NCBI GenBank assembly: GCA_015056205.1
Contig: SVGS01000015.1
Span: 18,168-82,167, forward strand
Origin: Clostridiales bacterium
GTDB taxonomy: Bacteria > Bacillota > Clostridia > Christensenellales > Aristaeellaceae
Direction of reading: 5' to 3'
DNA length: 64,000 nt
A program made the translations under genes and the position numbers. The notes under the pieces were generated by a model that was given only the letters and a program-made list of their open reading frames with translations, was not told the origin of the DNA and ran no database searches. Below are positions 54,603 through 64,000 of the stretch, piece after piece. How positions within the stretch are numbered: position 1 is the first letter of the stretch; every line of letters starts with the position of its first letter.

Positions 54603-56239
54603 GTGTTCTCCTCCTGAAAGAAGGGAACCGGCCGGGACGCGTATTCATTGTGCGCGCGGGTAATGGTCACCAGTTCCCAGGCCGCGGCCAGCAGCATGGC
54701 GGCGGCGCATCCGTAGTACAGCAGATCCTCGTAATTCTTCTGCAGCAGGAAAAAGACTCCGGCGCCGCAGGCGACGAGGGCCAGAATCCGGGGGATCATC
54801 GATCCGCTCCCGCCCTTCCGGACTTTGATGACGGTGTGAACGATCATGATGATCAGAATCAGCACCATGGCCATGGCCAGCAGCATGTGTCCGCTGCTGC
54901 CGCTCAGGTTGAAGAGCCGGCTGAACAGAGAAGGTCCGCTCGTAAAGAGGAATCCCGCCAGGGCGATGCCTGCCACGGACAGGAGAATCCCTCCCAGCTG
55001 GGCGCCTTTCTGCAGAGCGGATCCGGCCAGGGCGACCCGGTCGCCTTTCCGTTTCAGCAGGGCCTGTGCCGGACCGGTGAAGGTGGGGCGGCTGCCGGAG
55101 TAATCCGGCTCAAAGGCCCGGGTGCGGCGGTTGTTCAGCGCTGTCTGGGCGGCGCTGAACTGGAACTGGGTGATCAGCAGCAGAACGCCGCAGATTACCA
55201 TCAGCAGGTCCGGCTTGACGGTCAGGAAAAGGTGCAGCAGGAGGAAAAGAACGGCGGCCAGCGCCAGCGTGACGGCGGCCAGCTTGCCGTTGCTCACCGG
55301 CACGTCGCAGACCACCCGCCCGTTGCTGCCGTTGACGGCGGTGTAGATAACCCGTTCTCCCTGGCGGTGAGCCAGCAGCCATACCGGCATCATGATCATT
55401 TCGGCCTCGTACCGGGCATTCGGCAGACCGAAAGCGTTCTGAATGTCGCCTGTCATCTCGACCGAATCCATGGCGTATTCTTCCTTCACCCGGTTCATGA
55501 ACATGCGGACGGCGGTGGCGGCGGCTTCGTCCTCGTAGGTTTCCTGGGGCACGTCCGCGGCCTGGGCGTAAAAACCGCTCAGATAGGCGGCGTGAAAGGG
55601 AACCGTCTCGTCGGCGGTGTGCTGCAGCATGGCGGCGGTCTCATCCTCAAAGGCGGAGGAGGCGTCGTACAGGATTCCCCGCTGATCGATTTCGGCGTGC
55701 ATGCTCAGATCATAGTCCTCGTCGTAGCGGGTATTCCCCCGGGTGTAGGACTTGGTTCCCTTCAGCTCGGCGACGCCCTCGGACTGCACATGGTAGGACC
55801 AGAAGGGAACGTATACCGGGCGGAAGTGGGAAATGGTTTCCGTGCTTTTCAGCTCCGAGGGCATCAGCCGGTAATGCTTCAGATGCTCCCGGTAGGCGGC
55901 TTCGCAGGCTTCCCGCGTGACGGAAAAGGGAACGATGGCAGAGGGACGCCGGGTTTTTCCCAGCTTGCCGGTCAGAATGACGTCACTTCCGCAGAAGCTG
56001 CAGAACCCGGTGGCCGAGGTGTCGGTGGAATAGATCACCGCTCCGCACTGGGGGCAGTGGTACTCGGTCACCTCCATCATATTCTGTTCAGCCGGCGCGT
56101 CCTGCAGACGCTGAATGGGGGTATGTTCTCCGCAGCGGTCGCAGATCATGCTTCCCGCGGTGATGTCGTAACGCAGACCGCCGCCGCACCCGGGACAGCC
56201 GAAACGCCGTCCGGTGGCGGAAGCACCGAATTCGCTCAT
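54599..56239 (-). CDS. TFIIB-type zinc-ribbon membrane protein
   Basis: 546 residues. Two zinc ribbons at the N-terminus: Cys15/Cys18/Cys33/Cys36 and Cys62/Cys65/Cys80/Cys83. Next is a family-typical soluble region (IVPFSVTREACEAAYREHLK, RPVYVPFWSYHVQ), then about seven hydrophobic helices in two groups (about 345-385 and 440-530). Such proteins are common in Clostridia, often beside TPM genes as here; function unknown. ATG 56239 has AGAGGAGGAAAAC upstream; the longer frame to 56326 lacks a ribosome site. The name is structural only: it is not a transcription factor by evidence. Confidence 0.85.
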   Translation of the reverse strand: MSEFGASATGRRFGCPGCGGGLRYDITAGSMICDRCGEHTPIQRLQDAPAEQNMMEVTEYHCPQCGAVIYSTDTSATGFCSFCGSDVILTGKLGKTRRPSAIVPFSVTREACEAAYREHLKHYRLMPSELKSTETISHFRPVYVPFWSYHVQSEGVAELKGTKSYTRGNTRYDEDYDLSMHAEIDQRGILYDASSAFEDETAAMLQHTADETVPFHAAYLSGFYAQAADVPQETYEDEAAATAVRMFMNRVKEEYAMDSVEMTGDIQNAFGLPNARYEAEMIMMPVWLLAHRQGERVIYTAVNGSNGRVVCDVPVSNGKLAAVTLALAAVLFLLLHLFLTVKPDLLMVICGVLLLITQFQFSAAQTALNNRRTRAFEPDYSGSRPTFTGPAQALLKRKGDRVALAGSALQKGAQLGGILLSVAGIALAGFLFTSGPSLFSRLFNLSGSSGHMLLAMAMVLILIIMIVHTVIKVRKGGSGSMIPRILALVACGAGVFFLLQKNYEDLLYYGCAAAMLLAAAWELVTITRAHNEYASRPVPFFQEENT

Positions 56240-56270
56240 CAGGTTTTCCTCCTCTTTGGTTGTTGGTGAT

Positions 56271-56299
56271 ATCCTATCAGAAAGCCGGAAAAATGGCAA
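56271..56299 (-). promoter_or_regulatory. Predicted promoter of the zinc-ribbon/TPM operon
   Basis: On the - strand TTGCCA (56299-56294), 17-base spacer, TAGGAT (56276-56271), just after the terminator of the PadR operon. Confidence 0.55.
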
Positions 56300-56324
56300 C
56301 CGCTCTTTCTCCGGATGCGTTGAC

Positions 56325-56384
56325 AAAAAAGGGCTGCCCCCGCGTCTGAGCCGCGGGGCTCAGGATCGCTTCGGGGCAGCCCTT
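56325..56384 (-). terminator. Terminator of the PadR-DUF4097 operon
   Basis: On the - strand AAGGGCTGCCCC pairs with GGGGCAGCCCTT (56373-56384 with 56329-56340) across a loop that holds its own GC-rich hairpin, and is followed by a T run (56330-56325). Confidence 0.85.
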
Positions 56385-56398
56385 CCGGAAGGACTGAA

Positions 56399-57034
56399 TT
56401 ACAGATACTGTTTCCGGGTTTCCGGCCCGGCGGGAGCGGATTCTTCCACCTGGAGGGTGGGGACGGAGGATCCCATGGCGGAGAAAGCGGAACGGGCGGT
56501 GGGGTTGTGCTGGAATTCATAGGCATGCTTTTCCAGATCCTGCACCACATCCTGATTGACGGGTTCCGCCTGCCGGACGGGTTCCGCCTGCAGAACGGGC
56601 GCCTGCCGGACGGGTTCCGCCTGCTGTACGGGCGTCTGCCGGACGGGTTCCTGCGCCGGTTCGGCGGGAGCCGCCCCGCTGCCGGCGGCTCCGGCTTTCT
56701 TTCCGGTGTTTTTTTCAATCTCGCTGCGGATGGTCTGGGCGGCGGCGGAGGCGGTTTTCCGCACCGTATCGGCGGCCTGCCGTACCCGCTGCTCAAAATC
56801 CCGGTTTTCCTGGTCCTCCAGGTCGGTTTCCAGGTTGATGTGGTATCCCAGAATCAGAGAGAGAATGATGCCCGCGATGGTCATGTGGGGCGCCAGAATC
56901 AGACAGGCCAGGCTGAAAAGACTGGACCAGTTCAGAATGGCCTTTCCGTCCTTCCGGTCGATCCGAAGGCGGTAATGATACATTTTCTGCAGAACATTCA
57001 TGGCTTTGCTAACGGTCTTGTTTTCATTTTCCAT
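56399..57034 (-). CDS. Small membrane protein with DUF4342-like N-terminus and PVRQ repeats
   Basis: 211 residues. The first 66 residues (YRLRIDRKDGKAILNWSSLF, then two closely spaced hydrophobic helices to ILGYHINLE) recall DUF4342, an assignment from recall only. An acidic and helical stretch follows, then a disordered Ala/Pro/Gln region with repeats PVRQ(T/A)PV(Q/L)QAE at residues 130-161. The repeat DNA (about 56550-56650) is itself repetitive and may vary between strains. Third gene of the PadR operon, 75 bases after the DUF4097 gene; TGCGGGCC-type hairpin bases lie between. Ribosome site GGGGGAGG. Confidence 0.7.
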   Translation of the reverse strand: MENENKTVSKAMNVLQKMYHYRLRIDRKDGKAILNWSSLFSLACLILAPHMTIAGIILSLILGYHINLETDLEDQENRDFEQRVRQAADTVRKTASAAAQTIRSEIEKNTGKKAGAAGSGAAPAEPAQEPVRQTPVQQAEPVRQAPVLQAEPVRQAEPVNQDVVQDLEKHAYEFQHNPTARSAFSAMGSSVPTLQVEESAPAGPETRKQYL

Positions 57035-57109
57035 AACGGATGAACCTCCCCCGGCCGCTGCGGGCCGCTCTGTTTGGATAAATCGGAATCCGGATGATCC
57101 GGAAAAGGT

Positions 57110-58234
57110 TTAACGGGTTTCAATCGTGACGTCGCCGCTGACGGTGGCGGCCCGGATCTGGACCCGTGCGCTGCTGCCCGCGTCGGAAATGCGGTTCACG
57201 CAGTCTCCGGAACGGCTGGAGCATTCCGCGTGCACGGCGTCTGTGTGTTCGGGGAGCACGATCGTCAGATCCCCGCTGGTGGAATGGGCGTCCACCCCGG
57301 TCACGCTGGTGTTGTCGATGACGGCTTCCGCGTCGCCGCTGACCGACTGGATCGACAGGGTGATCACGGATCCCCTGAATTCCGCGTCGCCGCTGACGCT
57401 CTTCATCCGGACGGTATCGAAAGCTCCGTCCGTGTACACGTCGCCGCTGATGGTGTTCAGATCGGCTTCCGCGGCGCTGCACCGGATCCGGATATCTCCG
57501 CTGGCGGAGCCGGCGGTCACCAGGCTCATGGTCGCGTCGTCGGAAGGATCGATTTCAATTTCGCCGCTGGTGGAGTGCGTGCGAAGCGTTTCGACGATCG
57601 GCCCCTGGCAGGAGATATCGCCGCTGTTGGTGTTCAGATCCATTTCCCGGACCATGCCGCCGGGAACGGCGATTTTCAGCGGGCCTCCGCTGCTCATCTG
57701 CCTGGAGAACACGCTGACGACGCGGCCGACATAGTTCAGAATCCCGTCCAGGGAAAAATCGGAGGGCTTCTCTTCCTCCCGCACCAGTTCGGCGGCCCGG
57801 CGGAACCGGTCGTTCCCCGTCACCTGCAGCCAGCCGCCTTCCTGGGTCCAGCTGATCCGGTCCGGCTGATCGCACCGCAGGTGAATCCGGCCGTCCGTAC
57901 TGGGAAGGACCTCGATATCCTGATCCCGCAGATGAACCCGGATGCCTTCGGCGCCGGAGAAAACCCAGTGCCCCTCTTCCGGAGCTTCCTCCGCTTCGGC
58001 GGCCGCCGCGTCCGGTTCCTCCCTCCGGGGATATTCCGCGATAACTTCCTTCATTCCGTTCAGGCTGTCGTTGATGATCTCCAGCGCGTCCTCCGGCGTT
58101 TCGCCCCGGGCTACCAGATCCGCGTAGTGTTCCTGGCAGTTGTTCATCAGCTCTTCGTGCAGGGCCAGGGTTTCTTCGTTGATCACGGTGTTCTGAAACA
58201 GTGCGTCCACGATGGCAGCAATCTGATCGTTCAT
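57110..58234 (-). CDS. DUF4097 beta-repeat protein with DUF1700-like N-terminus
   Basis: 374 residues. The N-terminal 70 form helices (IVDALFQNTVINEETLALHEELMNNC, ETPEDALEIINDSL) like those of DUF1700 proteins encoded beside PadR regulators. From residue 205 the chain has eight SGD and one SGE turns at about 18-22-residue spacing (for example NSGDISC, SASGDIRI, VSGDAEF, TSGDLTI), the mark of DUF4097 right-handed beta-helix-like sheets. No signal peptide or membrane helix is seen, so it is probably cytosolic or recruited by a partner. It overlaps padR by four bases. Function unknown; the context suggests envelope-stress sensing. Confidence 0.85.
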   Translation of the reverse strand: MNDQIAAIVDALFQNTVINEETLALHEELMNNCQEHYADLVARGETPEDALEIINDSLNGMKEVIAEYPRREEPDAAAAEAEEAPEEGHWVFSGAEGIRVHLRDQDIEVLPSTDGRIHLRCDQPDRISWTQEGGWLQVTGNDRFRRAAELVREEEKPSDFSLDGILNYVGRVVSVFSRQMSSGGPLKIAVPGGMVREMDLNTNSGDISCQGPIVETLRTHSTSGEIEIDPSDDATMSLVTAGSASGDIRIRCSAAEADLNTISGDVYTDGAFDTVRMKSVSGDAEFRGSVITLSIQSVSGDAEAVIDNTSVTGVDAHSTSGDLTIVLPEHTDAVHAECSSRSGDCVNRISDAGSSARVQIRAATVSGDVTIETR

Positions 58235-58566
58235 TGTTCTTCCCCCTTCAGCAATTGATCGAGTACCGCGCGGTTTTCCCGCCAGGTTGTCCGTTCTTCA
58301 GCCAGCTGCTTCCGTCCGTTCTCCGTCAGATGATAGTATCTGCGGCGGGCGCCGATCGCTTCGTTTCCCCAGTAGGATTCGATCAGTCCCGCCGTCTCCA
58401 TCCGCCGGAAAGCGGTGTACAGCGTGGCCTCCTTCAGCTCCACCCGGCCGCCGCTGAGCTCGCTGACTTCCCGGCTGATCTGATATCCGTATCCGTCCTT
58501 TTTCTCCAGGCGCTGCAGGATAATCGGATCGGTGTATCCTCTGAGCAAATCCGCCGACAAATTCAT
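58231..58566 (-). CDS. PadR-family transcriptional regulator
   Basis: 111-residue winged-helix repressor: LLRGYTDPIILQRLEKKDGYGYQISREVSEL forms the start of the DNA-binding domain, KEATLYTAFRRMETAGLIESYW the recognition helix and wing, and YYHLTENGRKQL the wing end, with a short dimerising helix. It is the first gene of its operon and likely represses its own promoter, which contains a dyad. GGGAGGTGATTTC precedes the ATG. Effector unknown. Confidence 0.95.
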   Translation of the reverse strand: MNLSADLLRGYTDPIILQRLEKKDGYGYQISREVSELSGGRVELKEATLYTAFRRMETAGLIESYWGNEAIGARRRYYHLTENGRKQLAEERTTWRENRAVLDQLLKGEEQ

Positions 58567-58579
58567 GAAATCACCTCCC

Positions 58580-58615
58580 GATGCATATCATACACGTATA
58601 TACATCGCCTGTCAA
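58580..58615 (-). promoter_or_regulatory. padR promoter with candidate PadR operator
   Basis: On the - strand TTGACA (58615-58610), 17-base spacer, TATGAT (58592-58587). An imperfect dyad, GATGnATAT ... ATATnCATC, spans 58606-58580 and covers the spacer and -10. PadR operators of the ATGT/ACAT type usually overlap the promoter like this; binding is inferred. Confidence 0.75.
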
Positions 58616-58662
58616 GGTATCTCGAATAAAAAAATTCCGGTTTTTTGATTCCGGGCCCGCTC

Positions 58663-58690
58663 TTTACAAGGGGATAAAAAAACGTATAAT
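58663..58690 (+). promoter_or_regulatory. Predicted promoter of the panT-coaX operon
   Basis: TTTACA (58663-58668), 16-base spacer, perfect TATAAT (58685-58690). The first transcribed bases coincide with the 5' arm of the structured leader. Confidence 0.75.
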
Positions 58691-58691
58691 A

Positions 58692-58776
58692 AGGATATCC
58701 GTCACCCCGGGCGCCGGGAGCGCTGGCACCGGACGCCGGAAAGGGGCGCGGAAATAGACAGATCGACGGGTATCCT
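58692..58776 (+). ncRNA. Structured 5' leader, candidate riboswitch of unknown class
   Basis: AGGATATCCGTC (58692-58703) pairs with GACGGGTATCCT (58765-58776): 12 bp with one G-U. The enclosed 61 bases can make further GC-rich helices (GCGC/GCGC at 58711-58724 inside CCGG/CCGG, and CGCC/GGCG near 58733-58747) and leave an A-rich strand GGAAATAGACAGATC. The helix closes right at the 5' end of the message, 24 bases before the start codon and just ahead of GGAGGG. I recognise no core of the TPP, FMN, THF, cobalamin or preQ1 classes. Confidence 0.5.
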
Positions 58777-58799
58777 GAGGAACCCGAGCGGAGGGAAAA

Positions 58800-59405
58800 A
58801 TGACGACTGCAAAACGTGACACAAAAATTGTTCGGATGACGCTGCTGGCCATGCTGGTGGCGGTTTTGATCGTTCTGGCCTATGTGAATATTCCGATGCC
58901 GATGGGCCTGAGCATTACCTTCAATATGATTCCCGTGGCCGTGGCGGCCATGGCCATGGGGGTTCCGGGCGGGATGATCGTCGGGGGTGCGTTCGGGCTG
59001 ATCAGCTTCCTGCAGTGCTTCGGCATTTTCGGCTCCAGCGCGATGGGCGCGGCCCTGGTGAACGTCAGCCCGGTTCTGATGTTTATCCAGCGGTTTGTAT
59101 CCCGGCTGCTGGTGGGCCTGCTGTCGGCGCTGATCTACAGGGCCATGTGCAAAACAAAGGCGCCGCTGTATGTCCGCGGCGCGGTGACCGGCTTTTCCGC
59201 GGCGTTTTTCAATACCCTTTTCTTTATGACCCTGCTGGTGCTCTTTTTCGGCCATACCGATAAGCTGGCCGGCCCCATCGCGGAAAAGGGGGTCCTGTTG
59301 TATATCATTACCTCGGTAGGCATTAACGCCGTGGTGGAGATGGCTGTCGCCGCGGTGGTGTCCGGCGCGGCCGGCGCGGCGCTGAAGAAGGCGCGGCTGA
59401 TGTAA
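58800..59405 (+). CDS. ECF transporter S component, probably pantothenate (PanT-like)
   Basis: 201-residue membrane protein with six hydrophobic helices, the substrate-binding subunit of an energy-coupling-factor vitamin importer. It has the S-component opening RMTLLAMLVAVLIVLAYVNIPMP followed by ITFNMIPVAVAAMAMG and LLYIITSVGINAVVEMAVA. Pantothenate as substrate is inferred from coaX 40 bases downstream, the first enzyme of CoA synthesis. The EcfA/EcfT energising module is not in the window, as usual for shared group II modules. GGAGGG ribosome site. Confidence 0.82.
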   Translation: MTTAKRDTKIVRMTLLAMLVAVLIVLAYVNIPMPMGLSITFNMIPVAVAAMAMGVPGGMIVGGAFGLISFLQCFGIFGSSAMGAALVNVSPVLMFIQRFVSRLLVGLLSALIYRAMCKTKAPLYVRGAVTGFSAAFFNTLFFMTLLVLFFGHTDKLAGPIAEKGVLLYIITSVGINAVVEMAVAAVVSGAAGAALKKARLM

Positions 59406-59445
59406 GATAGTCCCGCGGCGGGGCCGCGGAGAACGGGAGAACGCG

Positions 59446-60219
59446 ATGATTCTGACGATGGATATCGGGAACACCAATATTAAAACGGCGCTGTTCGATG
59501 GGAAGGAAATGTTCAAATACTGGCGGATGTCCACCAGTATTACCTCCACTTCGGACGAATACGGCGTCCGGCTGGCTTCCATGTTCGCCCATGAGGGCGT
59601 CCCGATGGATGTGGTGGAAGGAATCATTGTGTCCAGCGTTGTTCCCCCGATCAATTTTACCATTGAGCATATGCTGCAGAATTACTTCGGGCGGACGCCC
59701 CTGCTGGTGGCGCCGGGGGTGAAGACCGGGATCAATATCCGCTATGAGAATCCGCGGGAGCTGGGCAGCGACCGGATTGCCAACGCGGTCGCGGCTTATG
59801 AGGAATACGGCGGGCCGACGATCTTCATTGACTTCGGCACAGCCACCACCTTCGGGGTCGTGGATGAAACCGGCGCTTTTCTGGGGGGCACGATCTGCCC
59901 CGGAATCAAGCTGAGCAGCGAGGCGCTGGTGACCGGCACGGCGAAACTTCCCCGGTTCGAGCTGACCCGGCCGGATACGGTTATCGGGCGGTCGACCCTG
60001 AGCAATCTGCAGAGCGGGATGTATTACGGTTATGTCGGCCTGGTGCGCAATATTGTCCGCAAGATCAAACAGGAGCTGGACAAGGAAGCCCTGGTGGTGG
60101 CGACCGGAGGGCTGGCCCTGATGATCGCGGAGGAGAGCAAGGTCATTGATAAGCTGGACGGACTGCTGACCCTGAAGGGGCTTCGGCTGATCTATGAACG
60201 GAACCGGACGGAAGGATGA
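59446..60219 (+). CDS. coaX: Type III pantothenate kinase
   Basis: Phosphorylates pantothenate at the start of CoA synthesis; type III enzymes need a monovalent cation and are not inhibited by CoA. ASKHA motifs: MDIGNTNIKTALF, SDRIANAVAAY with a catalytic Asp, FIDFGTATTFGVV and VVATGGLA. 257 residues is normal. It lies between the ECF S-component and hom; a hairpin without T tract fills the 40-base gap upstream. Confidence 0.97.
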   Translation: MILTMDIGNTNIKTALFDGKEMFKYWRMSTSITSTSDEYGVRLASMFAHEGVPMDVVEGIIVSSVVPPINFTIEHMLQNYFGRTPLLVAPGVKTGINIRYENPRELGSDRIANAVAAYEEYGGPTIFIDFGTATTFGVVDETGAFLGGTICPGIKLSSEALVTGTAKLPRFELTRPDTVIGRSTLSNLQSGMYYGYVGLVRNIVRKIKQELDKEALVVATGGLALMIAEESKVIDKLDGLLTLKGLRLIYERNRTEG

Positions 60220-60259
60220 ATCACTGATTGCGTGATCAATACAGGGGAGGATAAGGAGA

Positions 60260-61522
60260 ATGAAGGAAGTAGTACTTGGACTGCTGGGTCTGGGAAATAT
60301 CGGCGGAGGGGTCTGGGATCTGATCCGTGAGTTCGGCGGCGAGACCGCGAAGCGCACCGGCGTTCAGCTCCGGGTGAAAAAGGCGCTGGTACTGGACAAG
60401 CGGATCCATGGCGGCAGGGAAGTGCCCGATGAAGTGCTGACCACGGACCGGAACGATATCCTGGAGGATCCGGAAATTCAGATTGTCTGTGAATTCCTCG
60501 GCGGCGAACAGCCGGCGGCGGCCTGGATGCTGCGGGCGCTTGAAAACGGGAAATCCGTGGTGACCGCCAATAAAATGGCCCTGTCCCTGCATTTTGACGA
60601 GCTGCGGGCAATGGCGAAAAAGACGGGCGCGGGCCTGTATTACGAAGCCAGCGTCGGCGGCGCCATCCCGATTATCAACGCGATCCAGAGTCCCCTGATC
60701 TCCAACCGGATTGAGCAGATCATGGGTATTGTCAACGGCACCACCAACTATATTCTCACCCGGATGGCGGCGGAGGGCGCGGAGTACGATGACGTGCTGA
60801 AGGACGCCCAGCGCCTGGGGCTGGCGGAGCCGAACCCCACCGCGGACGTGGAGGGTTTCGATGCCCAGTACAAGCTGAGCATTCTGGGGTCTATCGGTTT
60901 CCATACCCGGGTGCATGTGGATGATGTTTACCGGGAGGGCATTACAAAGATTAATTCCGAGGATATTTCCTTCGGCCGGGAAATGGGGTATGTGCTGAAG
61001 CTGCTGGCCATCGGCAAGGATAACGGGGATTCCATTGAGGCGCGGGTGCATCCCGCCTTCCTGCCGGCGGATCATCCCCTGGCCCGGGTGGACGGCTCCC
61101 TGAACGCGGTCTATCTGTACGGGCATTCCTTTAAGGATATGATGCTGGAAGGCCGCGGCGCGGGAGACGCGCCCACGGCCAGCGCCATCGTGGGGGATAT
61201 CATCCAGGCGGCGCAGAATGCCGTGCATCCCATGCCCTTTATGCAGGAAACGCCGAAGCCGGTGGCGGATGACTGGCACAGCAAATACTTCATCCGCATG
61301 AAGGCGAAGGACGCCCCCGGCGTGCTGGCGGAAGTGACGGGCAAACTGGCGGCGGAGAGCATTTCCGTTTCCGCCATGATGCAGAAGGGTGCCGCTCCGG
61401 ACGGAAAGGCCACGCTGATCTTTATCACCCACCGCGCGTCGGAGAAGGCCGTGCAGCGGGCGGTGAAGTCTCTGAATCCGGAAATCTGCCGGGTGGAAAA
61501 CGTGATCCGGGTGGAAGGCTGA
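60260..61522 (+). CDS. hom: Homoserine dehydrogenase with ACT domain
   Basis: Reduces aspartate semialdehyde to homoserine, on the way to threonine and methionine. NAD(P)-binding GLLGLGNIGGGV, catalytic VTANKMALS lysine region, EASVGGAIPIIN, IVNGTTNYILTRM and the DVEGFDAQYKLSIL signature are present. The C-terminal ACT domain (about 345-420, MKAKDAPGVLAEVTGKLA) is the usual site for threonine inhibition. 420 residues. AAGGAGA ribosome site; its stop is one base before the next ATG. Confidence 0.98.
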   Translation: MKEVVLGLLGLGNIGGGVWDLIREFGGETAKRTGVQLRVKKALVLDKRIHGGREVPDEVLTTDRNDILEDPEIQIVCEFLGGEQPAAAWMLRALENGKSVVTANKMALSLHFDELRAMAKKTGAGLYYEASVGGAIPIINAIQSPLISNRIEQIMGIVNGTTNYILTRMAAEGAEYDDVLKDAQRLGLAEPNPTADVEGFDAQYKLSILGSIGFHTRVHVDDVYREGITKINSEDISFGREMGYVLKLLAIGKDNGDSIEARVHPAFLPADHPLARVDGSLNAVYLYGHSFKDMMLEGRGAGDAPTASAIVGDIIQAAQNAVHPMPFMQETPKPVADDWHSKYFIRMKAKDAPGVLAEVTGKLAAESISVSAMMQKGAAPDGKATLIFITHRASEKAVQRAVKSLNPEICRVENVIRVEG

Positions 61523-61523
61523 C

Positions 61524-63886
<2,363 letters not shown>

Positions 63887-63904
<18 letters not shown>

Positions 63905-64000
63905 GGGACGGAGAAAAAGACGAACGATTTTGGAGACGAGGAGATCAATGTCCGGAAACGTTGATTTTCCTCAATTTTTTTAAAATTTTTCTTCAAAAAA
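63887..64000 (+). other. AT-rich 3' end of the window
   Basis: No gene is evident. An 11-codon frame (63948-63983, MSGNVDFPQFF) follows a GAGGAG ribosome site and three of its codons are Phe; it may be a leader peptide, the start of a frame broken by chance, or noise. The last 30 bases are almost pure A and T, unlike the rest of the window. Confidence 0.3.

Noticed and set aside
58692..58800. Known riboswitch (TPP, FMN, THF, cobalamin, preQ1) in the ECF leader
   Set aside because: None of the conserved cores of these classes is visible, so it is reported only as an unassigned structured leader.

Overview
The window is a GC-rich (roughly 60 % by eye), gene-dense stretch of bacterial chromosome that looks like an anaerobic Bacillota of the class Clostridia. 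Supporting signs are the PyrK/PyrD type 1B pair, a PyrR-type attenuator, single-chain PurL, a separate PurO-type IMP cyclohydrolase beside a stand-alone AICAR transformylase, pyrophosphate-type phosphofructokinase, formate-THF ligase, type III pantothenate kinase, a PadR/DUF4097 locus and canonical sigma-A promoters. A genus cannot be assigned from the sequence alone. No tRNA, rRNA, CRISPR array, insertion sequence or prophage was found. Genes overlap by 4-17 bases in many places, and no gene-free stretch exceeds 300 bases.

Layout, + strand unless stated. 1-3039: 3' part of an FtsK/SpoIIIE translocase and an alpha/beta-hydrolase-like DUF2974 protein. 3023-11941: pyrimidine operon pyrC-carB-pyrK-pyrD-pyrF-pyrE-pyrB-pyrI behind a promoter, a PyrR-binding hairpin and an intrinsic terminator; carA is absent. 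11971-12180: a composite region where the pyr terminator coincides with PurBox-like CCGAAC elements, followed by the pur promoter and leader. 12180-25696: purine operon purE-purC-purF(like)-purM-purN-purO-AICAR transformylase-purD-purL-fhs. 25777-27138 (-): rarA. 27215-29294: promoter-linked 21-bp repeats and a membrane-anchored extracellular repeat protein. 29356-39600: secA-prfB-DUF1461-tsaD-diguanylate cyclase-gtrA-uvrA, mostly overlapping. 39664-44551: branched-chain amino-acid ABC transporter livJ-livH-livM-livG-livF. 44559-48052: purA, PPi-phosphofructokinase and a YebC-family regulator. 48120-50472 (-): pyrimidine-nucleoside phosphorylase-azlC-azlD. 50606-52617: a GH4 glycosidase and a stand-alone VOC protein. 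52653-58566 (-): PadR-DUF4097-small membrane protein, then zinc-ribbon membrane protein-TPM protein-CDF transporter. 58663-63886: ECF S-component (probably pantothenate)-coaX-hom-HAD/dTMP kinase fusion-mnmA.

Together, 3-25.7 kb encodes nearly all of UMP and IMP synthesis as two adjacent operons, with fhs supplying the formyl-THF used by PurN and the AICAR transformylase, and purA further along for the AMP branch. carA, purB, purK and pyrR are not in the window. The second half is housekeeping (secretion, translation termination, tRNA modification, DNA repair), amino-acid transport and CoA/threonine/dTTP supply, with one plausibly stress-responsive envelope locus under PadR.

The most interesting items are: a PurF homologue that has lost the N-terminal cysteine and other glutaminase residues but keeps the PRPP loop and Fe-S cysteines; a HAD-phosphatase/dTMP-kinase fusion; a structured 5' leader before the pantothenate-type ECF/coaX operon that matches no riboswitch class I recognise; and a ~10-bp periodic array of CCGAAC elements before purD. 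All are inferences from reading the sequence and need the stated checks.
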